Shown here in pieces: positions 9,651 to 20,621 of a DNA stretch of 62,909 nt. Where the stretch lies: assembly GCA_913031595.1 (NCBI GenBank), contig CAJWCP010000004.1, positions 1-62,909 of the forward strand. The letters run 5' to 3'. A program made the position numbers and the translations under genes. The notes below the pieces were generated by a model, which was given only the letters and a program-made list of their open reading frames with translations, was not told the origin of the DNA and searched no databases. Source of the DNA: an uncultured Flavobacteriales bacterium (GTDB lineage: Bacteria > Bacteroidota > Bacteroidia > Flavobacteriales > BACL11). Within the stretch, counting starts at the first letter, position 1, and the number at the start of each line of letters is the position of its first letter.

Positions 9651-11771
9651 TTACTTATTAGCTCCATTACTATCAACAGGCTCATAATCTTGTTCAAGAA
9701 CTTTAAAAGAAGTTCGTCTATTATACTGATGCGCCTTTTCTTTATTCTTTTTCGAAAATATTCTTTTAATGTAACGTTCTGTCAATACATCTCCAACATC
9801 AAACCTCCCATCCTTTGCTTCAATTACAAATGGTTCAGTCTCTCCCATACCTTTTGCAATTAATCTTCCTGGCTCTATTCCTTGACTAATTAAATATGCT
9901 ATACACACATCGGCTCTTTGCTGTGATAACACCATATTCTGAGTATACGTTCCTACAAAATCAGTATGAGATTTTAATTCAATCATTACCTCTGGATTTT
10001 CTTTTAAAGTTTCAGTTAAAATATCTAAATCAATAATAGATTGAGGTCTAAGATCCCACTTAGCAAAGTCATATTCTATTCTAGGTAAAATAATTTCCTT
10101 TTTTATTGGATCTATAGGTATGTTAATCTCAAAAATTGAATCATTTTCAATACCTAAAGTAGTTTCACTAACAGTTTTAGAAAGATATCCCTCTATATCA
10201 ACTACAATCTTGTATGTTGTTAGCGGTTCTAAATCAAACTGATATGTCCCCGTATTATCTGTAAAAGTTTGACGAACACCTCCTTCATTAGATAATAATT
10301 GAATAGGTGCTCCTGTAAGAATAGCTCCGCTTTTAGAATCAGTTAAAATTCCAGTAACAGAAAACTCTAAACCAGGAAGAGTAAACTGATATATATCATC
10401 TTTTCCTTTATTCCCTCTCTTTCTACTTGAAATAAGATACCCCTGCTCTCCATCATCTTCAACAATAATACCAAAATCATTAGCTGGAGAATTAATTGGG
10501 AATTTTAAATTAATTGGATCTATCCAATTATTAAATTCATCTTGTGATGTTTTATAAATATCAAGTCCTCCCATTCCTACATGACCTGTTGAAGCAAAAT
10601 AAAGAGTACCATCTTTATGTAAGAAAGGAAACATCTCGTCACCATTCGTATTAACAGAAGAGCCTAAATTCTTAGGCTTACTCCAATTATTTCTTTTTTC
10701 TTTATTAACCACCCATAAATCTTTCCCTCCATAACCTTCTTCTTTATTTGTAGACATCTCAGAAGAAAATATTAACATAGTTTCTTCTTCATTAAGTGTA
10801 GGGTGACCAATAGAGATATTACTATCAATATCAATCTGTAACAACTCTGGTTCTAACCAACTTCTACCACTTTTACTCTTCTTGGAAACATATATATGAC
10901 AATTATTAATTTTCTTTTTTTCAGCCTTACATCTAGTTAAATACATTCTTGTACCGCTTGAATTAAGGAAAACAGAACCTTCATTTCCTTCTGTATTAAT
11001 AGGTTCAGGTAAAATTTCCGGAATACTCCATCTTCCTTTTTTATCCATTTTTGTTTGATATATATCTGAGAAAAACTCTCCAGTCCATGGGTCAGTCTTT
11101 TCAGAAACTCCTCCAGCTCTTGAAGAAGTGAAATAAAGACTTAGGTAATCTTCGTCCCCAAAAGAAACTCCGTATTCAATATACTCGGTATTCAATAAAG
11201 GCATTGACTTTACTTTATACCTTGTAGGCATATTCTTCCATTTTAATGCAAAATTACACGATCTTAAACCCATCTCTCCTGGCACATAATCCTCAATTTT
11301 ACGATCTTTTTCTACTAAATCCTCAACAGTAGATTTATTCATGCCATTTGCAACTAAAAATTTTGTATAATATCTTTTTGCAGTCTTATAAGCCCCTCTC
11401 ATTCTAAGAACATCCGCATATTTTAAATATTTTATTGAAGCATCGTATTTAATAGGATCATTAATTCCATTAAAATTTGATTCAATAGCTCTCTTATAAT
11501 AGGTTTCTGCCTGATCTATATCTCCTGAAAATAGATAACATTCTGCTTGCATAAAAGTAATCTGAGCCTTTAATGCTTTATCATCATCACTTTCACCGTC
11601 AATCTTTTCATAAACTTTTTTATATAATTCTACTGCTTCATCATATTTTTCTAACACAAAAGCTTCATCTGCCTTAATTAATTTTCTACTTCGCTTTTGC
11701 CCATAAATATCATTCCCAACAAAAAAGAAAAGAATAAGGGAAATTGAACTTAAACGCAAGAATCTTCTCAT
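9651..11771 (-). CDS. OmpA-family protein with TPR, PD40/WD40-like, carboxypeptidase-regulatory and C-terminal OmpA domains (PorE-like architecture)
   Basis: 706 aa; signal peptide, SSRAGG.../FASTGHVGMGGLDIYK PD40 repeats, GILTDSKSGAILTGAPIQL, C-terminal ELKSHTDFVGTYTQNMVLSQQRADVCIAYL. Confidence 0.85.
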   Translation of the reverse strand: MRRFLRLSSISLILFFFVGNDIYGQKRSRKLIKADEAFVLEKYDEAVELYKKVYEKIDGESDDDKALKAQITFMQAECYLFSGDIDQAETYYKRAIESNFNGINDPIKYDASIKYLKYADVLRMRGAYKTAKRYYTKFLVANGMNKSTVEDLVEKDRKIEDYVPGEMGLRSCNFALKWKNMPTRYKVKSMPLLNTEYIEYGVSFGDEDYLSLYFTSSRAGGVSEKTDPWTGEFFSDIYQTKMDKKGRWSIPEILPEPINTEGNEGSVFLNSSGTRMYLTRCKAEKKKINNCHIYVSKKSKSGRSWLEPELLQIDIDSNISIGHPTLNEEETMLIFSSEMSTNKEEGYGGKDLWVVNKEKRNNWSKPKNLGSSVNTNGDEMFPFLHKDGTLYFASTGHVGMGGLDIYKTSQDEFNNWIDPINLKFPINSPANDFGIIVEDDGEQGYLISSRKRGNKGKDDIYQFTLPGLEFSVTGILTDSKSGAILTGAPIQLLSNEGGVRQTFTDNTGTYQFDLEPLTTYKIVVDIEGYLSKTVSETTLGIENDSIFEINIPIDPIKKEIILPRIEYDFAKWDLRPQSIIDLDILTETLKENPEVMIELKSHTDFVGTYTQNMVLSQQRADVCIAYLISQGIEPGRLIAKGMGETEPFVIEAKDGRFDVGDVLTERYIKRIFSKKNKEKAHQYNRRTSFKVLEQDYEPVDSNGANK

Positions 11772-11972
11772 CTTAGTAATTTTAAAATTCGTGCTAAAAT
11801 AAACATTAATTTATAATTAGAAAAGAAAGTGCTATGTATATAAAAACATTAAAATGTTAATAAACTATTAGTAAATTCTACAAAAACACCATTAAGAGAC
11901 AATTTAAAAACATAATAATATTGTTTTTTTGTGCTAAATAGTTCGTATAATTCCTTTTAAAAAATATAAAAC

Positions 11973-12977
11973 ATGAGATCAAAATTAGAATACATTTGGC
12001 TAGACGGATACACTCCTACTCAAAATATGAGGAGTAAAACAAAAGTAATCGAAGACTTCTCTGGTAAACTTGAAGATTGTCCAACATGGTCTTTTGATGG
12101 CAGCTCCACAAAACAAGCTGTAGGAAATTCATCAGACTGCCTATTAAAACCTGTAGCTATATATCCAGACCCTGAACGAGAAAATGGGTTTTTAGTTATG
12201 ACTGAAGTATTAAATGCAGATGGGACTCCACATGCATCAAATGCAAGAGCAACTATTGATGATGATGATAATGATTTCTGGTTTGGATTTGAACAAGAAT
12301 ATTTTATCATGGATGTAGAAACACAACTTCCTTTAGGATTTCCATTAGGAGGTTACCCTGGTCCACAAGGACTTTATTACTGCTCTGTAGGAGGAAAAAA
12401 CACACATGGAAGACACTTTGTTGAAGAACATGCAGATCTTTGTATACAAGCAGGACTAAACTTTGAAGGAATTAATCAAGAAGTTGCATGCGGACAATGG
12501 GAATTCCAACTATTTGCAAAAGGAGCTAAAAAAGCTGGAGATGAAATATGGATAGCAAGATACTTATTAGATAGATTAACTGAAAATTATGGCTATTATA
12601 TTGAATATCATCCAAAACCAATTAAAGGAGATTGGAATGGTTCAGGAATGCATGCAAATTTCTCTAACTCTACTTTAAGAGAATGTGGATCTCAAGAAAC
12701 ATATGAAAAAATCTGTGAAGCTTTTAGACCAGTAACGAAAGAACATATCGATGTTTATGGAGCTTATAACGATCAAAGATTAACAGGATTGCATGAAACT
12801 GCCTCAATTAAAGATTTTAGCTATGGTATTTCAGATAGAGGAGCCTCAATAAGAATTCCTATTATCACAGTAGAAAAAGGATGGAAAGGATGGCTCGAAG
12901 ACAGAAGGCCAGCATCAAACGCAGATCCATACAAAATAGCAAGCCGTATTATTAAAACTGTAAAAGGAGCTGAATAA
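11973..12977 (+). CDS. glnA: Glutamine synthetase, type II (eukaryote-like)
   Basis: 334 aa; YIWLDGYTPTQNMRSKTKV, WSFDGSSTKQA, GFEQEYFIMD, GQWEFQLF. Confidence 0.93.
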   Translation: MRSKLEYIWLDGYTPTQNMRSKTKVIEDFSGKLEDCPTWSFDGSSTKQAVGNSSDCLLKPVAIYPDPERENGFLVMTEVLNADGTPHASNARATIDDDDNDFWFGFEQEYFIMDVETQLPLGFPLGGYPGPQGLYYCSVGGKNTHGRHFVEEHADLCIQAGLNFEGINQEVACGQWEFQLFAKGAKKAGDEIWIARYLLDRLTENYGYYIEYHPKPIKGDWNGSGMHANFSNSTLRECGSQETYEKICEAFRPVTKEHIDVYGAYNDQRLTGLHETASIKDFSYGISDRGASIRIPIITVEKGWKGWLEDRRPASNADPYKIASRIIKTVKGAE

Positions 12978-13033
12978 GTATTAGTTGCATAAGGTGGTCT
13001 GCAAAAGCATACTCTATTAAAGTACTTGTTTAA

Positions 13034-13246
13034 TTACGATTCATTTCGTTTCTCTTCTGAAGCGCTGTCTTGTATCTCTTTTCTGATATCATTTGACGCA
13101 TCCCGCATCTCACGAACAGCCTTACCTAACCCTTTAGCTAACTCAGGTATTTTTTTTGAACCAAAAAACATAACAATAAATAATAATATCACAACGATTT
13201 CCTGTCCACCAATAAATAATAAAAGATTAGAAATAATAACTTTCAA
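13034..13246 (-). CDS. tatA: Twin-arginine translocase TatA/TatE-family subunit
   Basis: 70 aa; GGQEIVVILLFIVMFFGSKKIPELAKGLGKAVREMRDA. Confidence 0.9.
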   Translation of the reverse strand: MKVIISNLLLFIGGQEIVVILLFIVMFFGSKKIPELAKGLGKAVREMRDASNDIRKEIQDSASEEKRNES

Positions 13247-13254
13247 TAGTAAGT

Positions 13255-16200
13255 TTATTTTGTATTACCTTCTTTCTTTCTTATTGTATCAAGCATTATA
13301 GGAGAGGCAACAAACAAAGAAGAATATGTTCCAATCACAACACCAACCATCAATGCAAACATAAATCCTCTAATCACTTCTCCACCAAATATGAAAATTA
13401 TTAAAAGAACAACAAAGGTAGTCAAGGATGTATTAATAGTTCTACTCAAAGTACTATTAAGCGCTCCATTAATAATTTCATGCACTTCTTTCTTCTTGTT
13501 ATTATTAATATATTCTCTTACTCTATCAAAAACAACCACAGTATCATTCAATGAATATCCAATAATTGTTAAAATAGCTGCAATAAATGCCTGATCTATC
13601 TCAAGAGAAAAAGGCAATAACCCATACATTACAGAAAAAACTGAAAGAACAATCAACACATCATGAAATACTGCAGCAACAGCTCCAAGACTAAACTGCC
13701 ATCTTCTAAACCTAATTAAGATATACATGAAGATTACGAGAAGTGAGAATATAATTGACCAAAAAGCTGCATTTTTAATATCATCTGCAATAGTAGGCCC
13801 TACTTTTTGAGAACTCATAATTTCATATTGAATGCCTGTACTAGATAACCCTTCTGAAAGTTTTGACTCTACAATCTCATCAGCTGTAAGCTCACTATTA
13901 GAAATCATAAAAGAAGTAGTAATCTTAAGCTGATTTTGATCCCCAAAAGTTTTAACTTGAGGAGCATACTTTAATCCATTCTTATCAACAAAGACATCTG
14001 TTAATGTAGATCTTAGTTTTTCACTATCAATTTTATCATCAAAACGAACAACATATGTACGCCCACCAACAAAGTCAACACCATAATTCAACCCTTTTGT
14101 AAAAAGTGAGCCAATACCTAAAAGAATAAGAATAGAAGAAATAATATAGAATCGTTTCCTTTTACCTATAAAATCAATATTAATATTCTTAAATGCTCCA
14201 TCAGTTAGCTTAGTAGCAAAAGTCATTATCTTCCCCTTATTCAATCTAGCAGATATAACTAATCTTGTAATAAATATTGCTGCAAAAAGTGAAGTTAAGA
14301 TTCCTATAACAAGAGTTGTCGCAAACCCTTTTATAGGACCAGTCCCAAAATAATAAAGAATAATCCCTGTTAGTAGTGTAGTTACATTAGCATCAATAAT
14401 AGAACTATACGCACTATTATACCCATCTGATATAGCTAAACGTATACCCTTCCCATTTCTAAGCTCTTCCCGAATACGTTCATAAATAAGAACATTAGCA
14501 TCAACAGACATACCAATAGTTAATACAATACCCGCAATACCTGGTAAAGTAAGAACAGCTCCTAATGAAGAAAGGACTCCGAAAATAAAGAAAATATTTG
14601 CTAATAATGCCACATTAGAAACTAAACCTGCTCTACTATAATAAAAAATCATATAAACTAACACAAGACACAAAGCAAAAATAAATGACCTTAATCCTGA
14701 ATTTATTGCTTCCTCACCAAGAGAAGGACCAACAATAGCCTCCTCAATAATACGAGCAGGAGCAGGCAGCTTTCCAGACTTTAATATATTTGCTAAATCC
14801 TGAGCCTCATTAACCGTAAAGTTTCCTGTAATCTGTGATTGTCCTCCTGAAATTTCAGATTGCACTGTAGGAAAAGAATAAACATAACCATCCAAAACAA
14901 TAGCAATAGACTTGCCTATATTCTCTGCTGTTAATCTTTTCCATTGTTTTGCTCCTTCTGCGTTCATACTCATTGAAACTTCTGCTGAAGCGCCTAATTG
15001 CCCAAAACCCTGATTTGCATCAGTCACAACATCTCCTTGCATAGCAGATAGGCCATTTCTATCAGATTTCAGAGCAACTAACTGAACAAAACGACCCTCC
15101 CCATCAGATGATTTAACGGTATATGCAAATTTAACATCAATAGGAAAGAAATTCTTAATTGCTTCATCATTAAGATATGTATTTAAAGTAGCGGTATCTT
15201 TTACAGCGCAAAAACCCACAACAGGACCTGTATTAAGTTGACCTGTTTGTTGATTAACATTTGGATATAATAGTGCATATAAAGGATTCTGAGCAGAGAA
15301 CTCCTCTAAACTAAGTTCTAAAGATGAAGTGTCAGAAGAAATAGAGTCTTCTGACACTCCCTCTAAAAGTGAGGCAATTTCCTCCTCAGATTCTAAATCT
15401 TTAGAATCAGTATCTGTAACCAGCTCATCTTTCGATGCTAAACTTTTTTCTTCCTCAGTCGATTTTATATCTCTAAGAAAAGTATTTACATTCTCAAGAG
15501 ATTGAAACAACTCGCTATACTCATAAGTCTCCCAAAATTCCAACTGTGCTGTTGACTGTAATAACTTCCTTGCTCTTTCAGTCTCTTTAATACCAGGTAA
15601 TTCTACTAGTATCCTTCCCGAACCTTCTAACCTCTGAATATTAGGCTGAGTAACTCCAAAACGATCAATTCTACTTCTTAAAATATTAAAAGAACGATCA
15701 ATTGCTGCTTCTACCTCAATAGATATAATTTCTATAACTTCTTGATTAGTAGAAGAAAATTGGATTTTATCGCGTAAATCTGGAGTTGCAAAAATAGCTG
15801 AAAGACCTACATTTGGTGCAGGCGCTAATTTTTCATACTCAAGCTGAAATAATGTCACAAAATTATCTTGACTATTCTCTTGTGCCTTTAATGCATTAGA
15901 AATAGCAACATTAAAAATAGAATCATTACTATTATTTGACAATGCCTTTACAACATCAACAACCATAACTTCTAAAGTCACATTCATACCCCCTTTAAGG
16001 TCAAGACCAAGATTAATCTCCCTTTGTTTACATTCAGCATAAGTATATGATGTCAAAAGAATATCATATACTTTTTCACTATTTATAGAATCAAGATAAA
16101 ATTTCTTTTTATTTTCTTCAATAGAAGCCAGAGTTATTCCTAGCTGTAAACTGTCAACTAAAGAATCTTGAGAAAAATTCTCTGAAATTATCTCTTGTAA

Positions 16201-16338
16201 ATTATTATCTATATGAGCACGAGCATACTCATTTGCATCATTTTCAACTCCATCGGCAACCCAAGTAAAGGATAACTGATATAAACAAACTACAGCCAAA
16301 ACGATTGCAAAAATCTTAATAACATTTCTGTTTTGCAT
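13255..16338 (-). CDS. secDF: Protein translocase subunit SecDF (fused)
   Basis: 1027 aa; LGLDLKGGMNVTLEV, GMSVDANVLIYERIREEL (SecD), NYGVDFVGGRTYVVRF and GYSLNDTVVVFDRVRE (SecF). Confidence 0.95.
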   Translation of the reverse strand: MQNRNVIKIFAIVLAVVCLYQLSFTWVADGVENDANEYARAHIDNNLQEIISENFSQDSLVDSLQLGITLASIEENKKKFYLDSINSEKVYDILLTSYTYAECKQREINLGLDLKGGMNVTLEVMVVDVVKALSNNSNDSIFNVAISNALKAQENSQDNFVTLFQLEYEKLAPAPNVGLSAIFATPDLRDKIQFSSTNQEVIEIISIEVEAAIDRSFNILRSRIDRFGVTQPNIQRLEGSGRILVELPGIKETERARKLLQSTAQLEFWETYEYSELFQSLENVNTFLRDIKSTEEEKSLASKDELVTDTDSKDLESEEEIASLLEGVSEDSISSDTSSLELSLEEFSAQNPLYALLYPNVNQQTGQLNTGPVVGFCAVKDTATLNTYLNDEAIKNFFPIDVKFAYTVKSSDGEGRFVQLVALKSDRNGLSAMQGDVVTDANQGFGQLGASAEVSMSMNAEGAKQWKRLTAENIGKSIAIVLDGYVYSFPTVQSEISGGQSQITGNFTVNEAQDLANILKSGKLPAPARIIEEAIVGPSLGEEAINSGLRSFIFALCLVLVYMIFYYSRAGLVSNVALLANIFFIFGVLSSLGAVLTLPGIAGIVLTIGMSVDANVLIYERIREELRNGKGIRLAISDGYNSAYSSIIDANVTTLLTGIILYYFGTGPIKGFATTLVIGILTSLFAAIFITRLVISARLNKGKIMTFATKLTDGAFKNINIDFIGKRKRFYIISSILILLGIGSLFTKGLNYGVDFVGGRTYVVRFDDKIDSEKLRSTLTDVFVDKNGLKYAPQVKTFGDQNQLKITTSFMISNSELTADEIVESKLSEGLSSTGIQYEIMSSQKVGPTIADDIKNAAFWSIIFSLLVIFMYILIRFRRWQFSLGAVAAVFHDVLIVLSVFSVMYGLLPFSLEIDQAFIAAILTIIGYSLNDTVVVFDRVREYINNNKKKEVHEIINGALNSTLSRTINTSLTTFVVLLIIFIFGGEVIRGFMFALMVGVVIGTYSSLFVASPIMLDTIRKKEGNTK

Positions 16339-16478
16339 AATCTTTATTTTTTATCTAGTCTTTTAAATAGTCGGCAAATATAACCTTTAACAACAAATAA
16401 TACAATTTGTCCAAGTAAAAACTTATAATTGTATAAGAGAATTCATGACAAGACTTTTATACTTAAAAAAATATCTAT

Positions 16479-16486
16479 TACTTTTG
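16479..16486 (+). promoter_or_regulatory. Candidate -7 element TACTTTTG
   Basis: TAnnTTTG 14 nt before the ATG at 16501. Confidence 0.45.
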
Positions 16487-16500
16487 CATAAAACCATCTT

Positions 16501-18660
16501 ATGTATAGATTTCTTATCCTATTTTTTATATTATTTTACAATTCAGTTTCAGCACAAATAATATTGAACAGAGATACTAGCCTTAAAATATATGAAAATG
16601 GAGAGCGCTTTAACTCTCCTTTTATAGGAGGAATTAATTCAGCACAAATCTCAGAAATAGATTTAAATTTAGATGGAATACTTGATTTAGTTGTTTTTGA
16701 TAAATCAGGCAATAAAATTATTCCATTTGTCAATAACAATAATCATTATATTTATGAGCCAAAATATCGTGATAATTTTCCAGAAACACACGACTGGATG
16801 TTACTAGCAGATTATAATTGTGATGGAAGAAATGATATCTACACATATTCTTCAGGAGGGATGGCTATTTATGAAAATACTTCAACCAACGAACTAAATT
16901 TCACATTAATTTCTCCTCTTGTTATGTCTGATTATGGCAATAATAATCTAAATATATACATTAGTCCAGTCGATATTCCTGCAATCACTGATGTAGATGA
17001 TGATGGGGACCTAGATATCTTAACCTTCTCAATACTAGGAGGATTTGTGGAATATCATAAAAATACCGCTATTGAACTGTCAGGAAGTTGCGATACAATT
17101 GCTTTTGAATTATCTGAAAATTGCTGGGGACTATTTTATGAAGGACTTAATAATTATGTCTTAAATTGTCCTAATTGTCAATGTCCTTCAATAATAAATA
17201 ATATTAATCAAAAAAAACAAAAACATGCTGGCTCAACACTATGCGCTATTGATATAGACAATGATAATGATCAAGACCTTATATTAGGAGATGTTAGTTT
17301 TAACAATGTTAATTTACTAATAAATGGAGGAGACAATCAAAATGCTTTCATGGTTAATGTTGACTCTATTTTTCCTCAAAACTACAACAATACAACTGGT
17401 GCTAATATTCAATACCCAGCCTCATACTATATAGATGTTACAAATGATGGCATAAAAGATCTATTAGTAACGACAAATAGTGAAAATAATTCAGAAAATT
17501 TTGAGAGTATATGGCTATATACGAACAATGGTCAAAATAATAATCCTAATTTCACTTTTGAAAAAAATAATTTCCTGCAAGATGAAATGATTGACTTAGG
17601 AACATCTGCCTTCCCCTCCTTTTATGACTATAATGGTGACAGTCTATTAGATATAGTAGTAGGAAATTATGGTTATCATAATGTAAATGGGAATCCAACA
17701 TCTTCCTTAGCTTTGTTTAAAAATATAGGAACAAGTAACAACCCAAAATATGATCTTATTGACAGGGATTGGCTTGGAATATCTTCTATAAATTTAAACA
17801 CTACACTAAATATGCCTTCATTAAACATCTACCCCTCATTTGGCGATCTAAATGGAGACGGGAATGATGACTTGCTTATTGGTGACGCAAATGGTAAATT
17901 ACATTTTTTTACAAATACAGGAGTAGGAAGTTTCCAACTTACATCTGCAGATTATTTCAATATTGACGTAGGATATTTTGCGCAACCTCAAATAATAGAC
18001 GTTAATCGTGACGGATTAAATGATATTATAATTGGAGAGCAAAATGGAACAATTAATTATTGTCCAAATAATGGAACTAATAATATAGCATTATTTGACA
18101 CAGTCATCACTAATCTAGGAGGCATTAATGTAGATGACTCATTAATTAGCACTGGCTTTAGCAGTCCTTTTATGATAGATATCAATGGCTCATACCAACT
18201 ATTTGTAGGGTCTTACTCAGGAAATATTTATCAATTTAATAATATTGACAATAATCTCACTGGAACATTCAACAATATAAACAGTGCAATATCAGAAATA
18301 TGGGATGGAGGAAAATGTGCATTAACACTTGCTGATATAACAAATGACAATAAGTTGGATATGATATTAGGCAATGTTTCAGGAGGGATATCTTATTTTA
18401 GTAGTGATTCTGCCTTAATTAATGATTTTAATCAAGAGCAAAGTAAAAATGATATATTACTTTTTCCAAACCCAGCAAGTCAGCAAGTCACAATAATTAA
18501 TAATGAATTAAACAAAATAAAGATAATAGATCTGTATGGAAGGACCCTATACTCTCAAGAATCCCAAGACATATCTACTCTAATTAACATAGAATTTCTC
18601 ACAAAAGGAATATATATTGTCCAATCAGGTAACAGAACAAGCAAGTTGATTATAAAATAA
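16501..18660 (+). CDS. FG-GAP/VCBS repeat protein with T9SS type A sorting domain
   Basis: 719 aa; repeated DxDxDGxxD-like motifs (DLNGDGNDDLLIGD, DVNRDGLNDIIIGE), C-term LLFPNPASQQVTI...LTKGIYIVQSGNRTSKLIIK. Confidence 0.9.
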   Translation: MYRFLILFFILFYNSVSAQIILNRDTSLKIYENGERFNSPFIGGINSAQISEIDLNLDGILDLVVFDKSGNKIIPFVNNNNHYIYEPKYRDNFPETHDWMLLADYNCDGRNDIYTYSSGGMAIYENTSTNELNFTLISPLVMSDYGNNNLNIYISPVDIPAITDVDDDGDLDILTFSILGGFVEYHKNTAIELSGSCDTIAFELSENCWGLFYEGLNNYVLNCPNCQCPSIINNINQKKQKHAGSTLCAIDIDNDNDQDLILGDVSFNNVNLLINGGDNQNAFMVNVDSIFPQNYNNTTGANIQYPASYYIDVTNDGIKDLLVTTNSENNSENFESIWLYTNNGQNNNPNFTFEKNNFLQDEMIDLGTSAFPSFYDYNGDSLLDIVVGNYGYHNVNGNPTSSLALFKNIGTSNNPKYDLIDRDWLGISSINLNTTLNMPSLNIYPSFGDLNGDGNDDLLIGDANGKLHFFTNTGVGSFQLTSADYFNIDVGYFAQPQIIDVNRDGLNDIIIGEQNGTINYCPNNGTNNIALFDTVITNLGGINVDDSLISTGFSSPFMIDINGSYQLFVGSYSGNIYQFNNIDNNLTGTFNNINSAISEIWDGGKCALTLADITNDNKLDMILGNVSGGISYFSSDSALINDFNQEQSKNDILLFPNPASQQVTIINNELNKIKIIDLYGRTLYSQESQDISTLINIEFLTKGIYIVQSGNRTSKLIIK

Positions 18661-18675
18661 ACGAAATCAAAAACA

Positions 18676-18683
18676 TATATTTG
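18676..18683 (+). promoter_or_regulatory. Candidate -7 element TATATTTG for dapD
   Basis: TAnnTTTG ending 4 nt before the dapD ATG. Confidence 0.45.
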
Positions 18684-18687
18684 CCTT

Positions 18688-19506
18688 ATGAAGAAAAAAT
18701 GGAAAGAAATAGTTAATTCAGCCTGGGAAGAAAGAGAATTACTTCAAAAAAAAGAAGTAAAAATATGTATAGAAAAAATCATAGAAGAAATAGATAAAGG
18801 AACGTTACGTCCAGCTGAACCAAAAAATTCTGGATGGCAAATCAACGAATGGGTAAAGAAAGCTATTATTCTCTACTTTCCAATACAAAATATGAATACA
18901 ATAGAAGTGGGACCACTAGAATTTCATGATAAGATGAAATTAAAAACTGGCTACAAAGACCTTAAAGTGCGTGTTGTTCCTCATGCGATAGCGCGTTACG
19001 GATCATTTCTAGCTCCTGGTGTAATCCTAATGCCTTCATATGTAAATATTGGCGCCTATGTAGATTCTGGCACTATGATAGACACCTGGGCAACTGTTGG
19101 ATCTTGTGCTCAGATTGGTAAAAATGTACATATCTCAGGAGGAGTAGGAATCGGAGGCGTACTTGAACCTATTCAAGCATCACCAGTCATTATTGAAGAT
19201 AATACTTTTATCGGATCAAGAGCAATTATAGTTGAAGGAGTAAAAATTGAAAGAGAAGCTGTAATAGCAGCCAATGTAGTATTAACATCCTCTACAAAAA
19301 TCATTGATGTTACAAAAGAAAAACCTATTGAATATAAGAAAACTGTTCCTAAAAATTCAGTAGTAATTCCTGGAAGTTACAATAAAAAATTTCCAGGAGG
19401 TGAGTACGGAGTAAATTGTGCTTTAATTATTGGTCAAAGAAAGGAAAGCACAAATAAAAAAACATCACTAAATGAAGCACTTAGAGAATATAATCTTTCA
19501 ATCTAA
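18688..19506 (+). CDS. dapD: 2,3,4,5-tetrahydropyridine-2,6-dicarboxylate N-succinyltransferase
   Basis: 272 aa left-handed beta-helix; GAYVDSGTMIDTWATVGSCAQIGKNVHISGGVGIGGVLEP. Confidence 0.95.
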   Translation: MKKKWKEIVNSAWEERELLQKKEVKICIEKIIEEIDKGTLRPAEPKNSGWQINEWVKKAIILYFPIQNMNTIEVGPLEFHDKMKLKTGYKDLKVRVVPHAIARYGSFLAPGVILMPSYVNIGAYVDSGTMIDTWATVGSCAQIGKNVHISGGVGIGGVLEPIQASPVIIEDNTFIGSRAIIVEGVKIEREAVIAANVVLTSSTKIIDVTKEKPIEYKKTVPKNSVVIPGSYNKKFPGGEYGVNCALIIGQRKESTNKKTSLNEALREYNLSI

Positions 19507-20621
19507 TGAGAATAGGATTTGACGCTAAAAGAGCTTTCTTCAATAGGAGCGGATTAGGTAATTATTCACGTGACACTATTAATATACTTTGCGAACAATA
19601 TCCTGAAAATAAATACTTTCTTTACACTCCAAAAAATCTTACCCAAAACTTCTTAGATAAAGAGAAGATTAATTATACAATCTGTACGCCAAGCAATATA
19701 ATTAACAGAATATTTCCATCTTATTGGAGAACAAAAACAATAACAAATGATCTGCTATCTAATAGAATTGACATATACCATGGTCTTACACATGAATTGC
19801 CTCTAGGTATTGAAAAAACAAATATAAAAACAGTTGTAACAATTCATGACCTTATATTCTTAAGACATCCTGAATTTTTTAATAAGATTGATAGAAAGAT
19901 TTATTATTCTAAAGTTAAATCTTCATGCATAAGAGCAAATAAAATAATTGCAATAAGTGAAAACACAAAAAGAGATATTATAGAACTCTTGAATATTCCT
20001 GAAGAAAAAATAACAGTAATATATCAGGGATGTAATAAAGTATTCCATTCTTGTATCAAGAAAGAAGAAAGAGTAAAAACACTAAAAAAATATAAACTAC
20101 CCTCAGATTACCTCTTATATGTAGGGAATATAGAAGAACGTAAGAACTTGATGACATTATTAAAAACAATTAAATCATTAAAGACATTTAAGTTAGTTGT
20201 AATTGGTAATGGTAAAAATTATAAAGAAAAATGTGTAGAATACATCAAAAGAAACAATCTAACTAATAAAGTGTTCTTTATACATAAAATAACTCAACAA
20301 GAAATTGCAAGTATTTATCAAAGTGCCCAAATACTAATATACCCTTCTATATATGAGGGATTTGGAATTCCAATTCTTGAATCCTTATACTCTAAGACAC
20401 CTGTTATAACAACTAAGAATGGGTGTTTTAAAGAAACGGGAGGCCCAAACACTAAATATATAAACCCGCTATCAGTAGCAGAGATTAAAAATGAGGTTAT
20501 CAATATATCTTCATCTAAAGAAACTCAAAATAAAATGAAAGAAGAAGGGATAAAATATGCGCAAAAATTTAATAATGCTCATATTGGCAAAAACTTGATA
20601 ACTCTTTACAAAACTTTATAA
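19506..20621 (+). CDS. Glycosyltransferase family 4
   Basis: 371 aa; C-term YPSIYEGFGIPILESLYSKTPVIT; TAATG overlap with dapD. Confidence 0.92.
   Translation: MRIGFDAKRAFFNRSGLGNYSRDTINILCEQYPENKYFLYTPKNLTQNFLDKEKINYTICTPSNIINRIFPSYWRTKTITNDLLSNRIDIYHGLTHELPLGIEKTNIKTVVTIHDLIFLRHPEFFNKIDRKIYYSKVKSSCIRANKIIAISENTKRDIIELLNIPEEKITVIYQGCNKVFHSCIKKEERVKTLKKYKLPSDYLLYVGNIEERKNLMTLLKTIKSLKTFKLVVIGNGKNYKEKCVEYIKRNNLTNKVFFIHKITQQEIASIYQSAQILIYPSIYEGFGIPILESLYSKTPVITTKNGCFKETGGPNTKYINPLSVAEIKNEVINISSSKETQNKMKEEGIKYAQKFNNAHIGKNLITLYKTL

Noticed and set aside
12020-12310. 96-aa minus ORF inside glnA
   Set aside because: Shadow ORF antisense to a clear glutamine synthetase.
13026-13594. Plus-strand ORFs of 91 aa and 67 aa over tatA/secDF
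   Set aside because: Antisense to tatA and secDF; no independent family signal.
16422-16437. CTTATA-ATTG-TATAAG dyad in the secDF/16501 divergent region
   Set aside because: Short, fully A/T-dominated; expected by chance in this composition.
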